64,000 nucleotides of DNA from positions 67,650,482 to 67,714,481 of the forward strand of contig CM077153.1 in the NCBI GenBank assembly GCA_039583875.1, given 5' to 3'. Position numbers and translations under genes: made by a program. The notes beneath the pieces are model-generated. The model did no database searches. It worked only from the letters and a program-made list of their open reading frames with translations, and was not told where the DNA came from. This DNA comes from Platanthera guangdongensis (lineage: Eukaryota; Streptophyta; Magnoliopsida; Asparagales; Orchidaceae). Below are positions 34,349 to 46,525 of the stretch, piece by piece (positions within the stretch are counted from its first letter, which is position 1; each line of letters begins with the position of its first letter).

Positions 34349-35471
34349 CTGCAATCACATCTTGGGGATTCCGTTCTTGCTCCACGTCCAGCGCGTACAC
34401 TTGATCCCGAGCAGGGCCGTGGTTTCCTCCTCGCAGTCCTCATCCTCGACCACTCATATAACCACGCCCCCGCGGAGCTGCCGGAGGGAGAGCAGGAGGG
34501 ACATTCCCATAAAACTATGGGAAGAAATGTCGAATGTGGCCCGGCTGGTTGCATTCAAAACACACCAGACCACGACACCCTTTATGTTGCTGAAATTGTT
34601 GATGCTGAGGCGGTGGAGGCAACGCAGGCGACTACTGAACCGGATGCTCCACCCTAAGGTCTCGGTGGAAACGTCCTCCACCTCTTTGATGTCCTCTTCC
34701 TCCTCTGAAGTCCCGCATCCTTCTATTACTTGGACCCGCTTCCATCACATCTTCCGCAGGCCTCTTACCACTACTCAAGTGATCCTCCTCCAATCTCTTC
34801 ACCATGTCGATAATCTCTGCCAAGCTAGCGTCTGCTATAAGCAAAAGGGCCTGCCTTAGGGGATCTCGCAGCCCTTTGTATAAACGCTTGTCGTATCCTC
34901 TATCATCTAGTTCATATGAGTCTGCGAACCTTGCGAGATGCTGGAACTCTCGCTGGTTTTCTTTAACCGATTTTGATCCCTACTTCAGTAGTAGAAACCT
35001 CTACTCGAGCTCGTCTCGAGCCGATGTAGGAATGAAGTGTTGCAAGAAGACAACCGAGAACTCGCTCCAACTTATCTCGGTATACACTCGTCCTTGGAAC
35101 CTGGAGCCCATGAGTGACTTCCACCACCTCTTATCATGTAGATCCAAGACGGACACCGCCGACGATACAGCCATGTTGGCCTGGCAACGAATCCCCGCCA
35201 ATAGCTGTTGCACCATGTCAAGCCATTCCTCCATGCGTATAGCCGACTCCGTCCTGATGTAGGCGGGAGGGGAGAGATCCTGAAAGGTGCTCAGCCAGTT
35301 AGAGCCCGGAGCCTGCTGTTGAACCGGAGGCTGTTGCGCCCTAAAGGCATCCAGGATGGCGGTGAGCGTCTGCTCCAACTCGGATTGTTGAAACTAAGTG
35401 GGTATGGAAGGGGTAGGAGTGCCCCCATCAGCTCAGCATTTACTGGAATCTACACGTAAAACAAAACGCAT
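34349..35471 (-). pseudogene. gag: gag of gypsy C
   Basis: One frame from an ATG at 35471 (MRFVLRVDSS) to the splice donor. LSPPAYIRTESAIRMEEWLDMVQQLL and the SWSEFSVVFLQHFIP segment are the retrotransposon gag core. The later part has EIIDMVKRLEED and an Arg/Gly-rich stretch (RDFRGGRGHQRGGG). The zinc knuckle near 34522-34565 reads CFECNQPGHIRHFF, with the last Cys changed to Phe. Stops lie at about codons 13 and 26, at 35001-35003, near 34980, at 34632-34634 and near 34516. The true start is uncertain because two stops lie close to the ATG. Confidence 0.82.
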
Positions 35472-35549
35472 GGTCAGATTGGCTAATATTGAGGTCAAAG
35501 TTGGACAACTTAATGTGAATTATATATGGGCACACCATTGCTTCCGCTA

Positions 35550-35573
35550 AGTCAGTTTGTCCGCAAACTGACT
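35550..35573 (-). other. Leader hairpin after the primer site of C
   Basis: Perfect 10-bp arms AGTCAGTTTG and CAAACTGACT around a 4-base loop (CGGA on the minus strand). It lies about 60 bases after the primer site in the sense direction. Element E has the counterpart with one compensated base pair. Confidence 0.7.
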
Positions 35574-35632
35574 AATCGAACGGGGGTGGTACCATTGTTG
35601 AATGACTTCTTTAGTTGAGGATCGTGGAAAAC

Positions 35633-35641
35633 TGATACCAT
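35633..35641 (-). other. Primer binding site of C
   Basis: On the minus strand TGGTATCAG follows the LTR end TCTTACA by two bases, fitting initiator tRNA-Met. Confidence 0.85.
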
Positions 35642-35642
35642 T

Positions 35643-38600
35643 TGTAAGACCCCCCTCCAGGATCCAAAAACACGGCACGAAGGGGGTCTTATGCCCAGAA
35701 CAGATGCCTTGCGGTAGCATTAACACACGGTCAAACTTGTACCACAAGACCCCTATTCCGCCGGCTACAACCAATATCAATATAAACATGCCAACCCAAC
35801 CAAATTATAAGCAAGGAGAAGTCAAATCCACACTAAGTATATATGTCCAAATGCATCAAATAAGAGAAGCTAAAACATGCTTCTACAATATCAGAGTATA
35901 GCTATAAAGTTGCCCAAACGGGCTGCATCATAATTTCACAACACTCACATCCGTAACCGACGGTAGGGGCGGTACCGTCACTTCAGGCCCTGTCGTCCTG
36001 GCCTGGCTGTCCTGCTGCAAAGTCTGCGGCTGCTCTACCTGCGGGGTGACCTCCTAAAAAGGAAGACGTAGTAACTGTTTGTCGAAAATACTAAGTGGCT
36101 TCACATCTGCTCCCCCGGCGACTCCTCGGCACCGGGCGGAGAAAAGAGCAAGTGTAATATATATATACAAGTAGTAAAGCAGGTACAAGTAGGTGGTAAT
36201 AGTACATGAATAACAATATTAAAAACTAGCAGTTCTACTTGAATGACAATATTATAAACTAGCAGTTCTACTTGAATGACAATATTATAAACTAGCAGTT
36301 CTACTTGAGCAATTAGTAAATCAACAAGTACAAGTAACTACAGCAGGAAAGTAACTTAACTTATAAGGATGCCCATACAAGCTTATAAGTTAAGGATCGG
36401 GTTACATAAAAGTAATTCATCGTATAAGAGTGCCCATACAAACTTATACGATGAGGATCTTATTGTGCAATGTTATGAAATGATATGTATGCTATGCAAT
36501 GACTTACCCATGATCACATACATGTAATTGCTATGTCGACATAGACTATAGTTCCCACTATTCGAGCAGGTAGCTAACCTCTCAGGCATCATCCGCCGTG
36601 GCCAGGCGGTGACAGTAGAGCGGGCATATCTACTACTAGGCGGGTATCCACACTACTTCACCTAGGCCTCCATACACCTCAACGCTAAGAACACATCAGC
36701 GGAGCCCATACGTATTGTGGCCCAGCGAGGTCTCGGGTAGATGTGCACCGAGAACACAGCCCGAACTGGCCTGGTGTTACCCGGAAGGGGCCCCGGAAGA
36801 AAGCATGAGGACACAGCCCAACCATTCACTTGGTACGGAAGGGGCCTCAGGACGTGAACACCGAGGACACAGCCCAACCGCCCAAAGTCTAATTATCAAC
36901 TCCCGTCGGTCTGACGATCGGCGAGCCCGTAGACCTGCCACACTATCCTTAACCAAGGATTACGACACCGCGTGTTGACTCACACCGTATGCAAATTCCA
37001 CATCACCGTGGAATGAGAGGGGCCTCAAAAGTAAGCACGAGGACACAACCCTACCATCCATCTATACCTCATATCAACTCGAACCCAACTAGTGACGGTC
37101 AACACCGCACTTACATCCATCCACAATACTACCTGTAGGGAGACTACACTCTAAGTATTGGACTACTACATTTCATTCTAACCATCATACATACTCATGG
37201 CCATGGTTTATCCTTCTATTTGTCATTCCAAATGGTTTCAACATATCACAAACATGATGCGCCTTAATAATAATCTACCAATTTGTATCTAGTCATTTCA
37301 TTCATCATATTATAAACATGATGCACATTTATAATAATCTATCAATTTTAGCAAGTCATATCATGCAATAAAGCTTGCTTCACAATTCAGTTTTATGGAA
37401 TCTAATTAACAAGATTTATCATTCATAGCACTATGGTGGTCAGCATAAAATAGTTCATCAAAATCTCGAGTTAATTTTCAACATCGATTCCATAGAATTC
37501 AAATTCATATTATACAAACCCCAGAATTTAAGTGCTGAATAAATCTAGACAGCAACTTCGACTGGATATTCCTGAAGCTAAAGGAATCCAGTGAAGACGT
37601 GTAATCCATCGATGGAAAGGTCTTTCCATGGGCTACAACTTTTAAGTTTAGACCACAACCCAGATACAATAGTATCAATCTTGAAATCAGCCTTGAAGTC
37701 CGCTGCGTACAAAACACAATTTCTGCATGAAGGATTTATCGGATGTCATTTTCGTTCAGGCTTTCCTATGGCTACACACTTCGCTTGAAGTCGTGCAACC
37801 ATTCTTTAGAAAGGTATTTTCAAGGGCTTCAACTTTCATGTTTAGACAAAAGCCCAGATCTGACCACAACCTACATGAAAATGGCCAAGCAGATCACTGC
37901 GCGCAGAATACAGATTCTGCACGTATCTTAAAGTGGGATGACCGGCATCGGTTCATCATCCTCTTCAAGTCGGTCTTCCAAAATCACATCAGAAATTCCT
38001 CCTCCCTTATTCACCCTCAAGAGGCCATGACTCTTCACGTAATCATCCCCCATCTTCACGTAGAAGGTTGGAGAGGTTGAAGACACCACTAACCTTAGAG
38101 CACAAGCCCTAAAACGGCCTCTTCCTAGAGAAATCACCATCTCGCAAGTCTAGACTCTTTTGAGTTGACATCTCGCTTAGATAACTACAGATCTAGCACC
38201 AAGGGAGAGGGGAGGAAGCTCACATCATTTCCGGCATTTCCACTATTTCTGGCCATGGATCGTGTAACTCTTCTCGGTGGCATCTTCTCCTTCACGGCGG
38301 CGGTGGATCTCCTCCTCTAGAATTGGCTACAACAACTTCCTTCTCTCAACATGAGTTTCTCTCATAAAATAGGGGATGAAGTGAGCATGGAAATGGCTAG
38401 GGTTTTCACTTCCCCTTATATATAAAAACTGACACGGGTAGGGACACGCCCGTATCCTTACCCGTGTCCTTCTTCGGGCGAAGCGTTAAAGACGGTTTCA
38501 GTGTCGGTTCATTATTCGACACGGGTAGGGACACACCCGTGTCCCAACCCGTGTCCACATGACACAACCGTGTTCCCTAGCTGTGTACTTCTCTGGATAC

Positions 38601-38710
38601 ATCTCAAAGAACTTAACTCGACACAATGATATACGGGTAGGGACACGCCCGTGTCTCTACCCGTGTCATACATTTCATCGATCTCGACACGTTCTGTCGA
38701 GTTAAACTTG

Positions 38711-38745
<35 letters not shown>

Positions 38746-39141
38746 TGTAGGCCCGCGTCTTACCTCATTGTGTCGACACGAGAGTGTGGACACCTCAACA
38801 TCTGGGTGTCGACACACTGTGTCGACACGTGGTTCCAGTGTGTCGACACAACATGTGTCGATACACTGTGTCGACACCGGTGTGTTGACACCTCAACCCC
38901 AGGGTGTAGACATACTATGTCGACACCTGGTTCCAGTGTGTTGACACAGCGAGTGTCGACACACGGTGTCGATACCTTGACCCAATGCGTCAACACCTCG
39001 ACACCAAAGTGTTGACCAATGACTCGGGTGATACAAATCCTATTCACATGTGTTGCCTAGTTGTCAGCACCCCCGAACCCAAGTCAGCTCTCCTGACTCA
39101 AAAACACGCATGAGGGGCCTAGCGTGATTCGGGTCATTACA
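35643..39141 (-). repeat. 5' LTR of C (right copy)
   Basis: It matches 27276-30775 along its length. The hairpin pair is at 36355-36455, TATA at 38416-38425, nested inverted repeats at about 38432, 38518 and 38632, and the GTGTCGACAC array at 38770-39005. A CT/CA microsatellite at 38712-38745 is specific to this copy. Confidence 0.92.
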
Positions 39142-39146
39142 TCACG

Positions 39147-40100
39147 GCCCCCCAAGCACTACTCAGTTCTCCTGATAAGTCCTCACGAGCATTGTAAGGA
39201 TGAGCACCTTGGTTAAAGAGTCACGTTGATCTTGTGCATCGACTCTATCTTTAGCTTAGTGCCCCTAGTTTTTGCCTATATATGACATAGAATGACATGT
39301 AAGGTGATTATTCACCTTATTTCTCTTATGTTAGGTTCCTAGGCGATCGAGATATCCATGGACAATATGCTATCTTTCCCTTGGTGTCATCTCGCTTTCT
39401 ATGCTACACAAATACATGTCATTGCCATGTCTAATACTTCCGCACATAAGAATTGGACTGAAACTATACTATCACTTTTTAGCACAATACGTACTAGCAC
39501 ACGATTTACACTCAAGACGTTCTCAATGTTTATTCAACTTGATTATTTCCACACTCTTATAGAATTGTAGATGTACCCGTTGTGTGCTTAGTTTAGTCTG
39601 TACTGTCCAATTCATATTCTCTCTTAAAAATTGAATCTCTTTGTCTGTGTTCCTTGCTCCATTTTGTGACCCATGTGCTTACAATTTACTGATATGTATT
39701 CCATTTTGAGTCACCTCTATGATTATTATCTCTAACTTTACTTTGTGTGTGCACTATTTGCTATTTGTCTCAACGCTCATCATTTCTACTATTTTTTATC
39801 CCGCATGTCTGGTTGGCCTTTCACACCCTTTTGATATTATCAAAGGGGGAGAATAAATTGTTCATGAGTATGCTCATGAGAATGAGTCACGGGTTTGAAG
39901 AGAGGTCACATATAGGGGGAGCATGTTAACAATATGTGTGCATATAGATAGGGGGAGCATGTCAAACATGTAAATAGGGTGAGCGTGCGTGTAGGGGAGC
40001 CATATAGAGAACCTGAAACCTAATGTTAGCCTATAACTCTTATTCTTTATATATGCACTCTATCCCATTGTTATTGCTCATGAACGGAAGTTGATATTAT
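39147..40100 (+). other. 3' spacer of copia B, right part, with several purine tracts
   Basis: It continues the spacer across element C. TATCAAAGGGGGAGA (about 39836-39850) and three GGGGGAGC boxes near 39916, 39950 and 39978 resemble polypurine tracts before the real one. No coding domain is seen. Confidence 0.65.
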
Positions 40101-40114
40101 CAAAAGGGAGAGTT
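40101..40114 (+). other. Polypurine tract of copia B
   Basis: CAAAAGGGAGAGTT directly precedes the LTR start TGTTGGAACGG. Confidence 0.8.
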
Positions 40115-41575
40115 TGTTGGAACGGATGTTTCATATTCCCTGAGTTTGAGAATATCAAATCCCAGGTTGTATTTGATCACGTCTTCTATTGATAGAGTGT
40201 GCAGGTTGACAGGTGCAAGCGAAGAAGAAGTTTCTTATGGCCACTAACGCCGAGCGGTAGAAGTTACCGCCGAGCGGTAGCCGTGAATTAAATGGACTGA
40301 GCTCTCAGTAAACTACCGCTCCGCGCTAGTCCTACCACTCATGCTAACACAATGGATTATTTTTGCCAGGCTCTCGAGAAATTACCGGCATGCGGTAGTG
40401 CCACCGCGTCGTGTTAGTCTCTCGACGAGTATCTAGATGAATTTCTCAAAAAAACAAATTACCGTAGGCGATAGCATTTACCGCGCCGTGCTAGCCTCTC
40501 ACAAATATCGACACGACTGTTATGCATCGTCATGCCCAATATTACTGCGCGGCGCTAGCAACGATAAAATGACAAATATTCACTTTTAAATATTATTCTA
40601 GATTTGGACGAAACCTGGAACAACAAGCACGTGAACCTACCGCCGGGAGCTAGTCTTACCGCAGACGGTAGCTTATTTTCATTAAGACATATAAAAGGCC
40701 CCCTTGGCTTCTATGCCTGATGATTTGAGTGAAAGAAAGGATAGGAGTTCGTGAATTCTAGGGCTCAGCCTCTATTTCTTGCGCTCCGTTCCACAAGTCT
40801 CCATCGAATAAGAAGATCGTCATCTCTCTCCCGCTCATGACCGAAAGACTCCGACGATCCAAGATCTACATCGAATATGAAGAGCTGACCGGTTTCCAGC
40901 AAATGGAGATCTCAAGCACCGGCCGCAGATCGCTCTACAGAGAAGACTTCAAGAGGGAGAACTTCATCTTTAAAATCTTTACATCTTTTACTCTTGTAAT
41001 CTTTCTTTTTCTAAATCTTGTAGAGAGGAAAATCAACCGGTAAGGGTCGTCAGAATCTTGGTAGGACTCCATGGGAAATCGTCGTGGGGATAAGGATGTT
41101 TAGATCAGGAGGATGCAGTGGGGCTCTAAGACTATTCCTTGTGTGGAGGTGAAGAGCCGGCTCGAAGACTTTTTCTGGAGGGAAAAGGAGAGAGCCAACC
41201 GGTCCGTGGAGTGGATCTGTATAGAAACCAAAATAGTGTTTATATCTCATCGCCTTCGATCTCCGGCATCATGGAGATCACGATTTTGTAATCATCTTGA
41301 ACAATTGTTATTTTAATTCATGAAATGGAATTTGTTTTTCTCCTCTAATTGATTCTGTGATTGTTCTAGTTTTGTTAAGTGTGTGCGTGTGCTGTGGGGC
41401 TAGCAAATGAAGTTGCATAGGAAAATGAGTTCATAGACTTACAGCCATGTGATAGATACCTAACATGTCGCGGTAGCTTCCAGAACTCGATTTCCTGGGA
41501 CGAAGAACTTTAAAATTCCAGTTAACGCATTAAACCTTATTCACCCCCCTCTAATGTTGGCCAATATATCCAATA
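40115..41575 (+). repeat. 3' LTR of copia B
   Basis: It starts TGTTGGAACGG and ends TCCAATA, a mutated partner of TGTTGGA, after the block CACCCCCCTCTAATG. It is 1461 bp. U3 has iterated TACCGC-N3-GCGGTA words (40240-40675), then TATAAAAGG at 40690-40698. The next bases ATATTCTCATCC match E's LTR at GTATTCTCATCC (49753), which suggests B inserted there. Confidence 0.82.
40240..40698 (+). promoter_or_regulatory. U3 palindromes and TATA box of the B LTR
   Basis: ACCGCCGAGCGGTAG appears twice near 40250-40280. Looser versions follow (ACCGCTCCGCGCTAG, TACCGGCATGCGGTA, TACCGCAGACGGTA near 40659). The array is older and more decayed than those of X, C and G. TATAAAAGG follows at 40690-40698. Confidence 0.65.
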
Positions 41576-42459
41576 ATATTCTCATCCCAAGAGTCAAGGG
41601 AGATGAGGGGGAAATGGGGAGATGATTGGGGTGGACCATGGTCTCCCTCCATAACTCCTCTCTCTCTTTTTCTTCTTTCTCCCTCCTCCATTAAAGGGGA
41701 ACTTGAGGTTTCTCTCTCCTAGTCACCATTTCCAGAATTAAGTTGGCATTCCATGTAAATATCAACCTCCTAAAGCTTGTAGACCACTCAAATTGGGCTT
41801 AGCCCAAGTGGATTGGGCTAGGTTAGGTCAACTTGAGTTTATTTGACCAACTTTAGTGTTGTGTTGATTTGATCAATTTGACCTTTTGGGTTAACCCCAA
41901 TGGGTCCTTAGTGACCCATTGGCCTCTCCTAAGGTTGAGGGAGACTTGGGTAGGGTTGGTTTGACACCTTGGTGGTCACTCAACCCTTATTAGGATACTT
42001 TGACCATTTACGGTTTAGGTTGACTTTGGTCAACTTGACCTATTTGGTTGACCCTAATAGGTGGTTAGTGACCCATTGGACTCCCCAAAGGGTTAGGAGG
42101 ACTTGGTTAGGGTTGGTTTGAGACCTTGGTGGTCACTGGACCCTTATTAGGGTACTTTGACCATTTTAGGGTTTAGGTTGACTTATGTCAACTTGACCTC
42201 TTGGGTTGAACCCAATGGGCCCTTAGTGGCCCAATGAACCTCCTAAAGGGTTAGGAAGATTCAGGTGGGTTCAAGGAGTCAAGGTGAAGCCCTAAAGTCA
42301 AACCCTAGATTTAGTGATTGGGTCGTGCTATTTGCAGACCAGAGTGATTCTAACTTCATGCCCCAGTTCACCTAGTCTACTTGAGCTTCCTAGGGTTTTG
42401 TCTTAACCTAGTCATGACAAAACCACTCCTAGGGGTCTAGTTGTTTGAGGGATGTTACA
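41576..42459 (-). repeat. 3' LTR of E, U3 portion
   Basis: On the minus strand it starts TGTAACATCCC (42459). It contains three tandem units of about 158 bp, each opening with a GGTCAACTTGACC-type word (41871, 42028, 42186). It aligns with 49753-50643. Confidence 0.85.
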
Positions 42460-42499
42460 AATTCCAATAAACAAAAATAATAATTTCGTCCCCCAAATT

Positions 42500-43745
42500 C
42501 AGGTTAGGCCTACATAGTTTCTATTGAGAGTAAATGAATGTAACATCCCTCAAGAATTGACGTTATTCCTAACGCAAAGAGATTTGGGTACTTCTGCTGC
42601 ATCAGATCCAGTGGTTCCCAGGTATTCTCATCCTGTCCATGATTTACCCATATGATGTTGACCACCGGAACCTTCTCACGCTGTAAGACTCGCATTGACG
42701 TATCATCTATCCTGACCGGCTCTAAGAGGATCGATCGATCAGAAGCTGTCGAGCCATTTATACTAGGAACCTGCTACTTTGGCCGTAGTAGAGCCTTCCT
42801 AAGAGTAGATATGTGGAAGATGTCGAGCAAACCTGCTAACTCCTATGGTAGCTCCAGTCTGTAAGCCAATGGATTGATTCGCTCCAGGATCCTATAGGGC
42901 CCCATATTCCTCGGACAGCTTCTTCCGCCCACGTACCCGCAAGACTCCATGCATTGGATGTATCTTCAGGAACCCACTGTCTCCATCCTGAAACTCTACT
43001 TAACAATGTCGCACATCGTAATACTTGGCCAGTCTGCTCTAGGCCTCAAGCATGCTATCTTGAGTCAGTCACACCCAGTATCTGTGTCCTCCAAGAACTT
43101 TGGGTGCCTTTGGATCCTCATCCTGGTTCCAAGATAGTGGGGTCCTGAACCTCCGTCCGTATAATGTATCATGAGTGCCATTCCTATACTGGACTGATGA
43201 CTGTTGTTATAATAAAGCTCGATCAGCGGCAACAATCTCTCCCATGGTTCTCCACGGTCCAGAATGCATAAGAGTAAAAGATCATCCAGTGTCCGGATGG
43301 TACGATTCGTCTGCCCGTCTATCTGGGGGTGGAGAGCTGTGCTAAATATCGACCGAGAGCCCAGCTAATCCTGGATTGATCTTCTCTCCTTGGACGTAAA
43401 CCATCCTTCCTGATCCGACACGATCGTTTTGAGCACACCATGATAACAAACAACTACTCACAAATCTCATGAAACACTAACGAGAGCTTTCTTCCAGATC
43501 GGGGTGATGCCAACTACCTCGGTCAATCTACCCTCGATGTTCCAATTATAATTGTGCCCAGAGTGGGGATGTGGTAACCTGTGTAAGAGATCCATAATTA
43601 TATCTTCGAACTTCCACTCTAACTCGGGCAGTGACTGTAGTGGTTCCCCAAAACCCTTGCACTGACCTTCACCAGCCGACAATCCTCACCGTGCGTCACA
43701 AAATCCATGACGTCTTTCTTTATTCCGGGGAAATACACGTTCTGA
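42500..43745 (-). pseudogene. Integrase and C-terminal remnant of E pol
   Basis: On the minus strand, pieces in changing frames match gypsy integrase: ELEWKFEDIIMDLLHRLP, a stretch fitting the TAFHPQ-DGQT region near 43340, YYNNSHQSSIGMA near 43195, PLSWNQDED near 43130 and YRLELP near 42850. The tail VPVVNIIWVNHGQDENTWEP with QQKYPNLFA (42510-42695) is the chromodomain-like end. Stops and frameshifts are frequent. Protease, RT and RNase H are missing. Confidence 0.82.
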
Positions 43746-45530
43746 TAAACAAAATTTTCTTTTGGTAAATTGAGTTCTCGTTTGTAAGTGTAGACGACGA
43801 CTCTATAACCTTCCTCTACACGATCAGGTTTTTATTCCTTTGAGTACACCCGAGTAATTAATCAACTTAACTTTATGATTTATCCAACTCTTATCATTTA
43901 ATGGATCTGCTCACATCGTCATGCATCCCATCATTCTCAAAATTTAAGTGGGTGTATTTGTGAATCTTTGGAGATTATCATTAATACCCTTTAATTTTCA
44001 TGCCATTTTGTCGTAATTACAATTGATAATCCAAAATCCATTTTTCATAGTCATGAATCTTGCTAACCGTGACTATAATGTTATCAAACGTATATATTCT
44101 GTTCCTTGATGCTATCTGAATCAAGTCTGCAGAGTCATACCTAAGGTATACATCTTAAATATATTGTCTGCTAATTTCTTTCAAATTTCCTAAAGTAATC
44201 ATACTTCCGATGTTACAACATAGCGATTTAATCTTATTTTCCCAAATATCTTGAATCATACTACCCATCATCAAATTCACATGATATCTTGTAATAGTTA
44301 AGTCTCGTAATTACTCCTCCTTATTACCATGACATCTCTCTATCCCAAACAACAAGTTTTCAACCTAATGACTTGAGTATTTCTGGTAAGCATGGATAGT
44401 AGTGATCAATCAATCTTCATGTTTAATTCATCAATTCCCAAAATTTTAAAATATGATGGGCTTGGTCACTTTTGTACGACCGAAGTAATATAGGATTAAG
44501 TCATTCTAACCATAATAAACTTAAACATTATACTCTAAATTCAATAGGTCCTCATCTAGGATATCCTATTAGTCATCAACTAGCTCGCGAGGTATAAAGA
44601 ATATTATTGTAGTATAAATTATTCAACAGATAGTTAGTTAACAACTTCTAAATGCCCTGAATCACTTGAAATTCCAAATATAATTCTAACTTGCAGGACC
44701 TAATTACAATCCAAAATTCCAATGGTTTAACTAATGTCAAGTATTTGTCCGATCAACGATGTCTAATCATTGTCCTGGTAACTTAACCCAAGTAACGTCA
44801 AATATGGCCAATTTCAACATCACTATGTTTGTGACACCACATTTTCTAAATTAGGCCTAAGGAAACCCAAGTCAGTAACTAATTTTCCCAATAAACAAAA
44901 GATAAGCCCCCAATAAACAAAAGATATGCTCCTGCCTATGTTGGGTTAAGTATCTTTGATATCACTGCTTATATTCGTCCTGGATATCCACACAATCCTT
45001 AGGGCACACAACCTTAGACTTGGGATTCCATCCTGAAACTTATTGATATACTCCATACTTTTAAACTCTTCAAGATACAATTAATGACAACCTTATCAGG
45101 GTCAACATGTGACCCAATCCCAAATGGGTCTCTTCTGATCTTGATTTGTTATCAACCCTTGGTATTTGGTATCATATCATTGGTATAAAGGCTGAGTCTA
45201 CGAATCCCCTAGTATTCTGCTAATGAATTATAGGAGTCAATTCTTCTTAAGGTGGTCCTATCAGTTTGGGTATCAAGCGACAGTACTACTTGATAAGTAA
45301 AGTTGGGACATCAGAGTTTAAGCCTTAAGTAGCTTCTTTCGCGTTAGACTCTTCCTCTAGTCATTTCAGGTATCCTCGTTCCTTCACTGAATTTATACCT
45401 AAGGTCACTTTTGACCAGGATACACTAAGAATAGTCTTGGTACGTCGAGTTTACTAGTTGGGTTGGCCTAACACATTGATTTAAGGACTATATATTGTGA
45501 TCTTTACACTAGGCACACCACAACTTCCGC
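43746..45530. other. Unidentified AT-rich segment inside E
   Basis: About 1.8 kb between the integrase remnant and the leader, where gag and most of pol should be. No frame on either strand gives a domain I recognise. It may be an old insertion, or badly decayed gag-pol sequence after a deletion. The last 300 bases contain CACCTTAAG- and TACTTGATAAG-like words but nothing diagnostic. Confidence 0.5.
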
Positions 45531-45533
45531 TGC

Positions 45534-45619
45534 TTAGTTTGTCCCCAAACTAATGCTCGTGCGGGGTGACTCAGTGTTGTGGACTTACTTCTTTATGATC
45601 GTGGTCTCCTCTGATACCA
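45534..45619 (-). other. Leader hairpin and primer site of E
   Basis: Arms TTAGTTTG and CAAACTAA (45534-45541 and 45546-45553) enclose a 4-base loop. On the minus strand this lies about 57 bases after the primer site TGGTATCAG (45611-45619). Confidence 0.7.
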
Positions 45620-46428
45620 GTTTGTAAAACCCCATTTTTTTGTGCTTCACCACCGGGTATTACAACCATAACCGCCACCTTACGGTGACTCCTACTACCA
45701 AGTTAGATGCCAATGCACGATGCCAATCCTGCCAGCTAAAATGTTCACATCACTGTGTATCAATAAAAGAGAAGTAAGTAATATAAGTCCACAGATCACC
45801 GCTCACTAACAATATATATATAAGAGCAATAGTCCACAATGAGTACAAAGTATGAAAGAGAGTAGAAAAATGGGCTTAAGCCCGGTACATGTCTAATACA
45901 AATGATCTCTCTCTCACAACTCACAACATCTAAGCGGAAGAAAACTGGAACCCATCCTCGACCTATCACCATATAATAGCTGTAGTGCGCAGAAACATCT
46001 CCTCATGTCCTGCCTCATTGTCCTGTCAATGTTGATGCTCCTTCTGCTCAGTCCCCTAAAATGATGTGGTCCACCGACTGTTAGTCAAAAGACTAAGCCA
46101 CTATCGTCCTCGCCTCACCCCCGTGACTCCTAGGACCCGTGCGGGGAGGAGAAAGGCAGAGGACAACAAAACAGAGTAGAACAAGTAGGTGATAACTACC
46201 ATAGCAGGAGTATGTATAAGAGAACAATTGCAATGAAACAGTAATGTAAACAAAGTAAAGTACAGAGCAGTAAGCGCATGCTACACTATAAGTAATAAAA
46301 GTACAAGTAAAGAACAACAGCTACCTTCTACAATAGATAAAGTAAATTAAAGTAAAGTACAAGGAAAGAACAACTACTACATTATACCGTAGATAAATTA
46401 AAGTAAAGTAAACTATAGAATAAGTAAC

Positions 46429-46525
46429 CTTAACTTATAAGAATGTCGTTACAAAACTCATAAGTTAAGGGGTCGTTTTGCAAGGCCTATCATATAAAAA
46501 GTCTCATACCAATTTATATGATAGG
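46429..46525 (-). other. Tandem pair of hairpins in the E LTR
   Basis: Hairpin 1 has 13-bp arms with one mismatch (46429-46441 and 46457-46469). Hairpin 2 has perfect 13-bp arms (46486-46498 and 46513-46525, CCTATCATATAAA type). Position and order match those in C. Confidence 0.75.

Larger units (their letters stand above)
27276..39141 (-). mobile_element. Gypsy element C, sense on minus strand
   Basis: It is 11,866 bp with LTRs of 3500 and 3499 bp, a perfect TSD TCACG (27271-27275 and 39142-39146), a tRNA-Met primer site, gag, a probable intron and pol. It lies in the 3' spacer of copia B. Coding parts are broken by many stops, frameshifts and a mutated RT active site. Confidence 0.93.
6276..41575 (+). 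mobile_element. Copia element B, split by elements A (with G) and C
   Basis: B is read in three pieces: protease to integrase (6276-7555), reverse transcriptase to RNase H (24764-26540), and spacer plus 3' LTR (26541-27275 and 39142-41575). The coding order continues across the A insertion, with integrase-side sequence ending in SRAYM before it and YNKRTL resuming after it. The spacer continues across C at TCACG. The own sequence left is about 6.2 kb. The 5' LTR and gag are not in the window, and X abuts the left edge. The right edge appears to lie in the left LTR of E. Confidence 0.85.
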
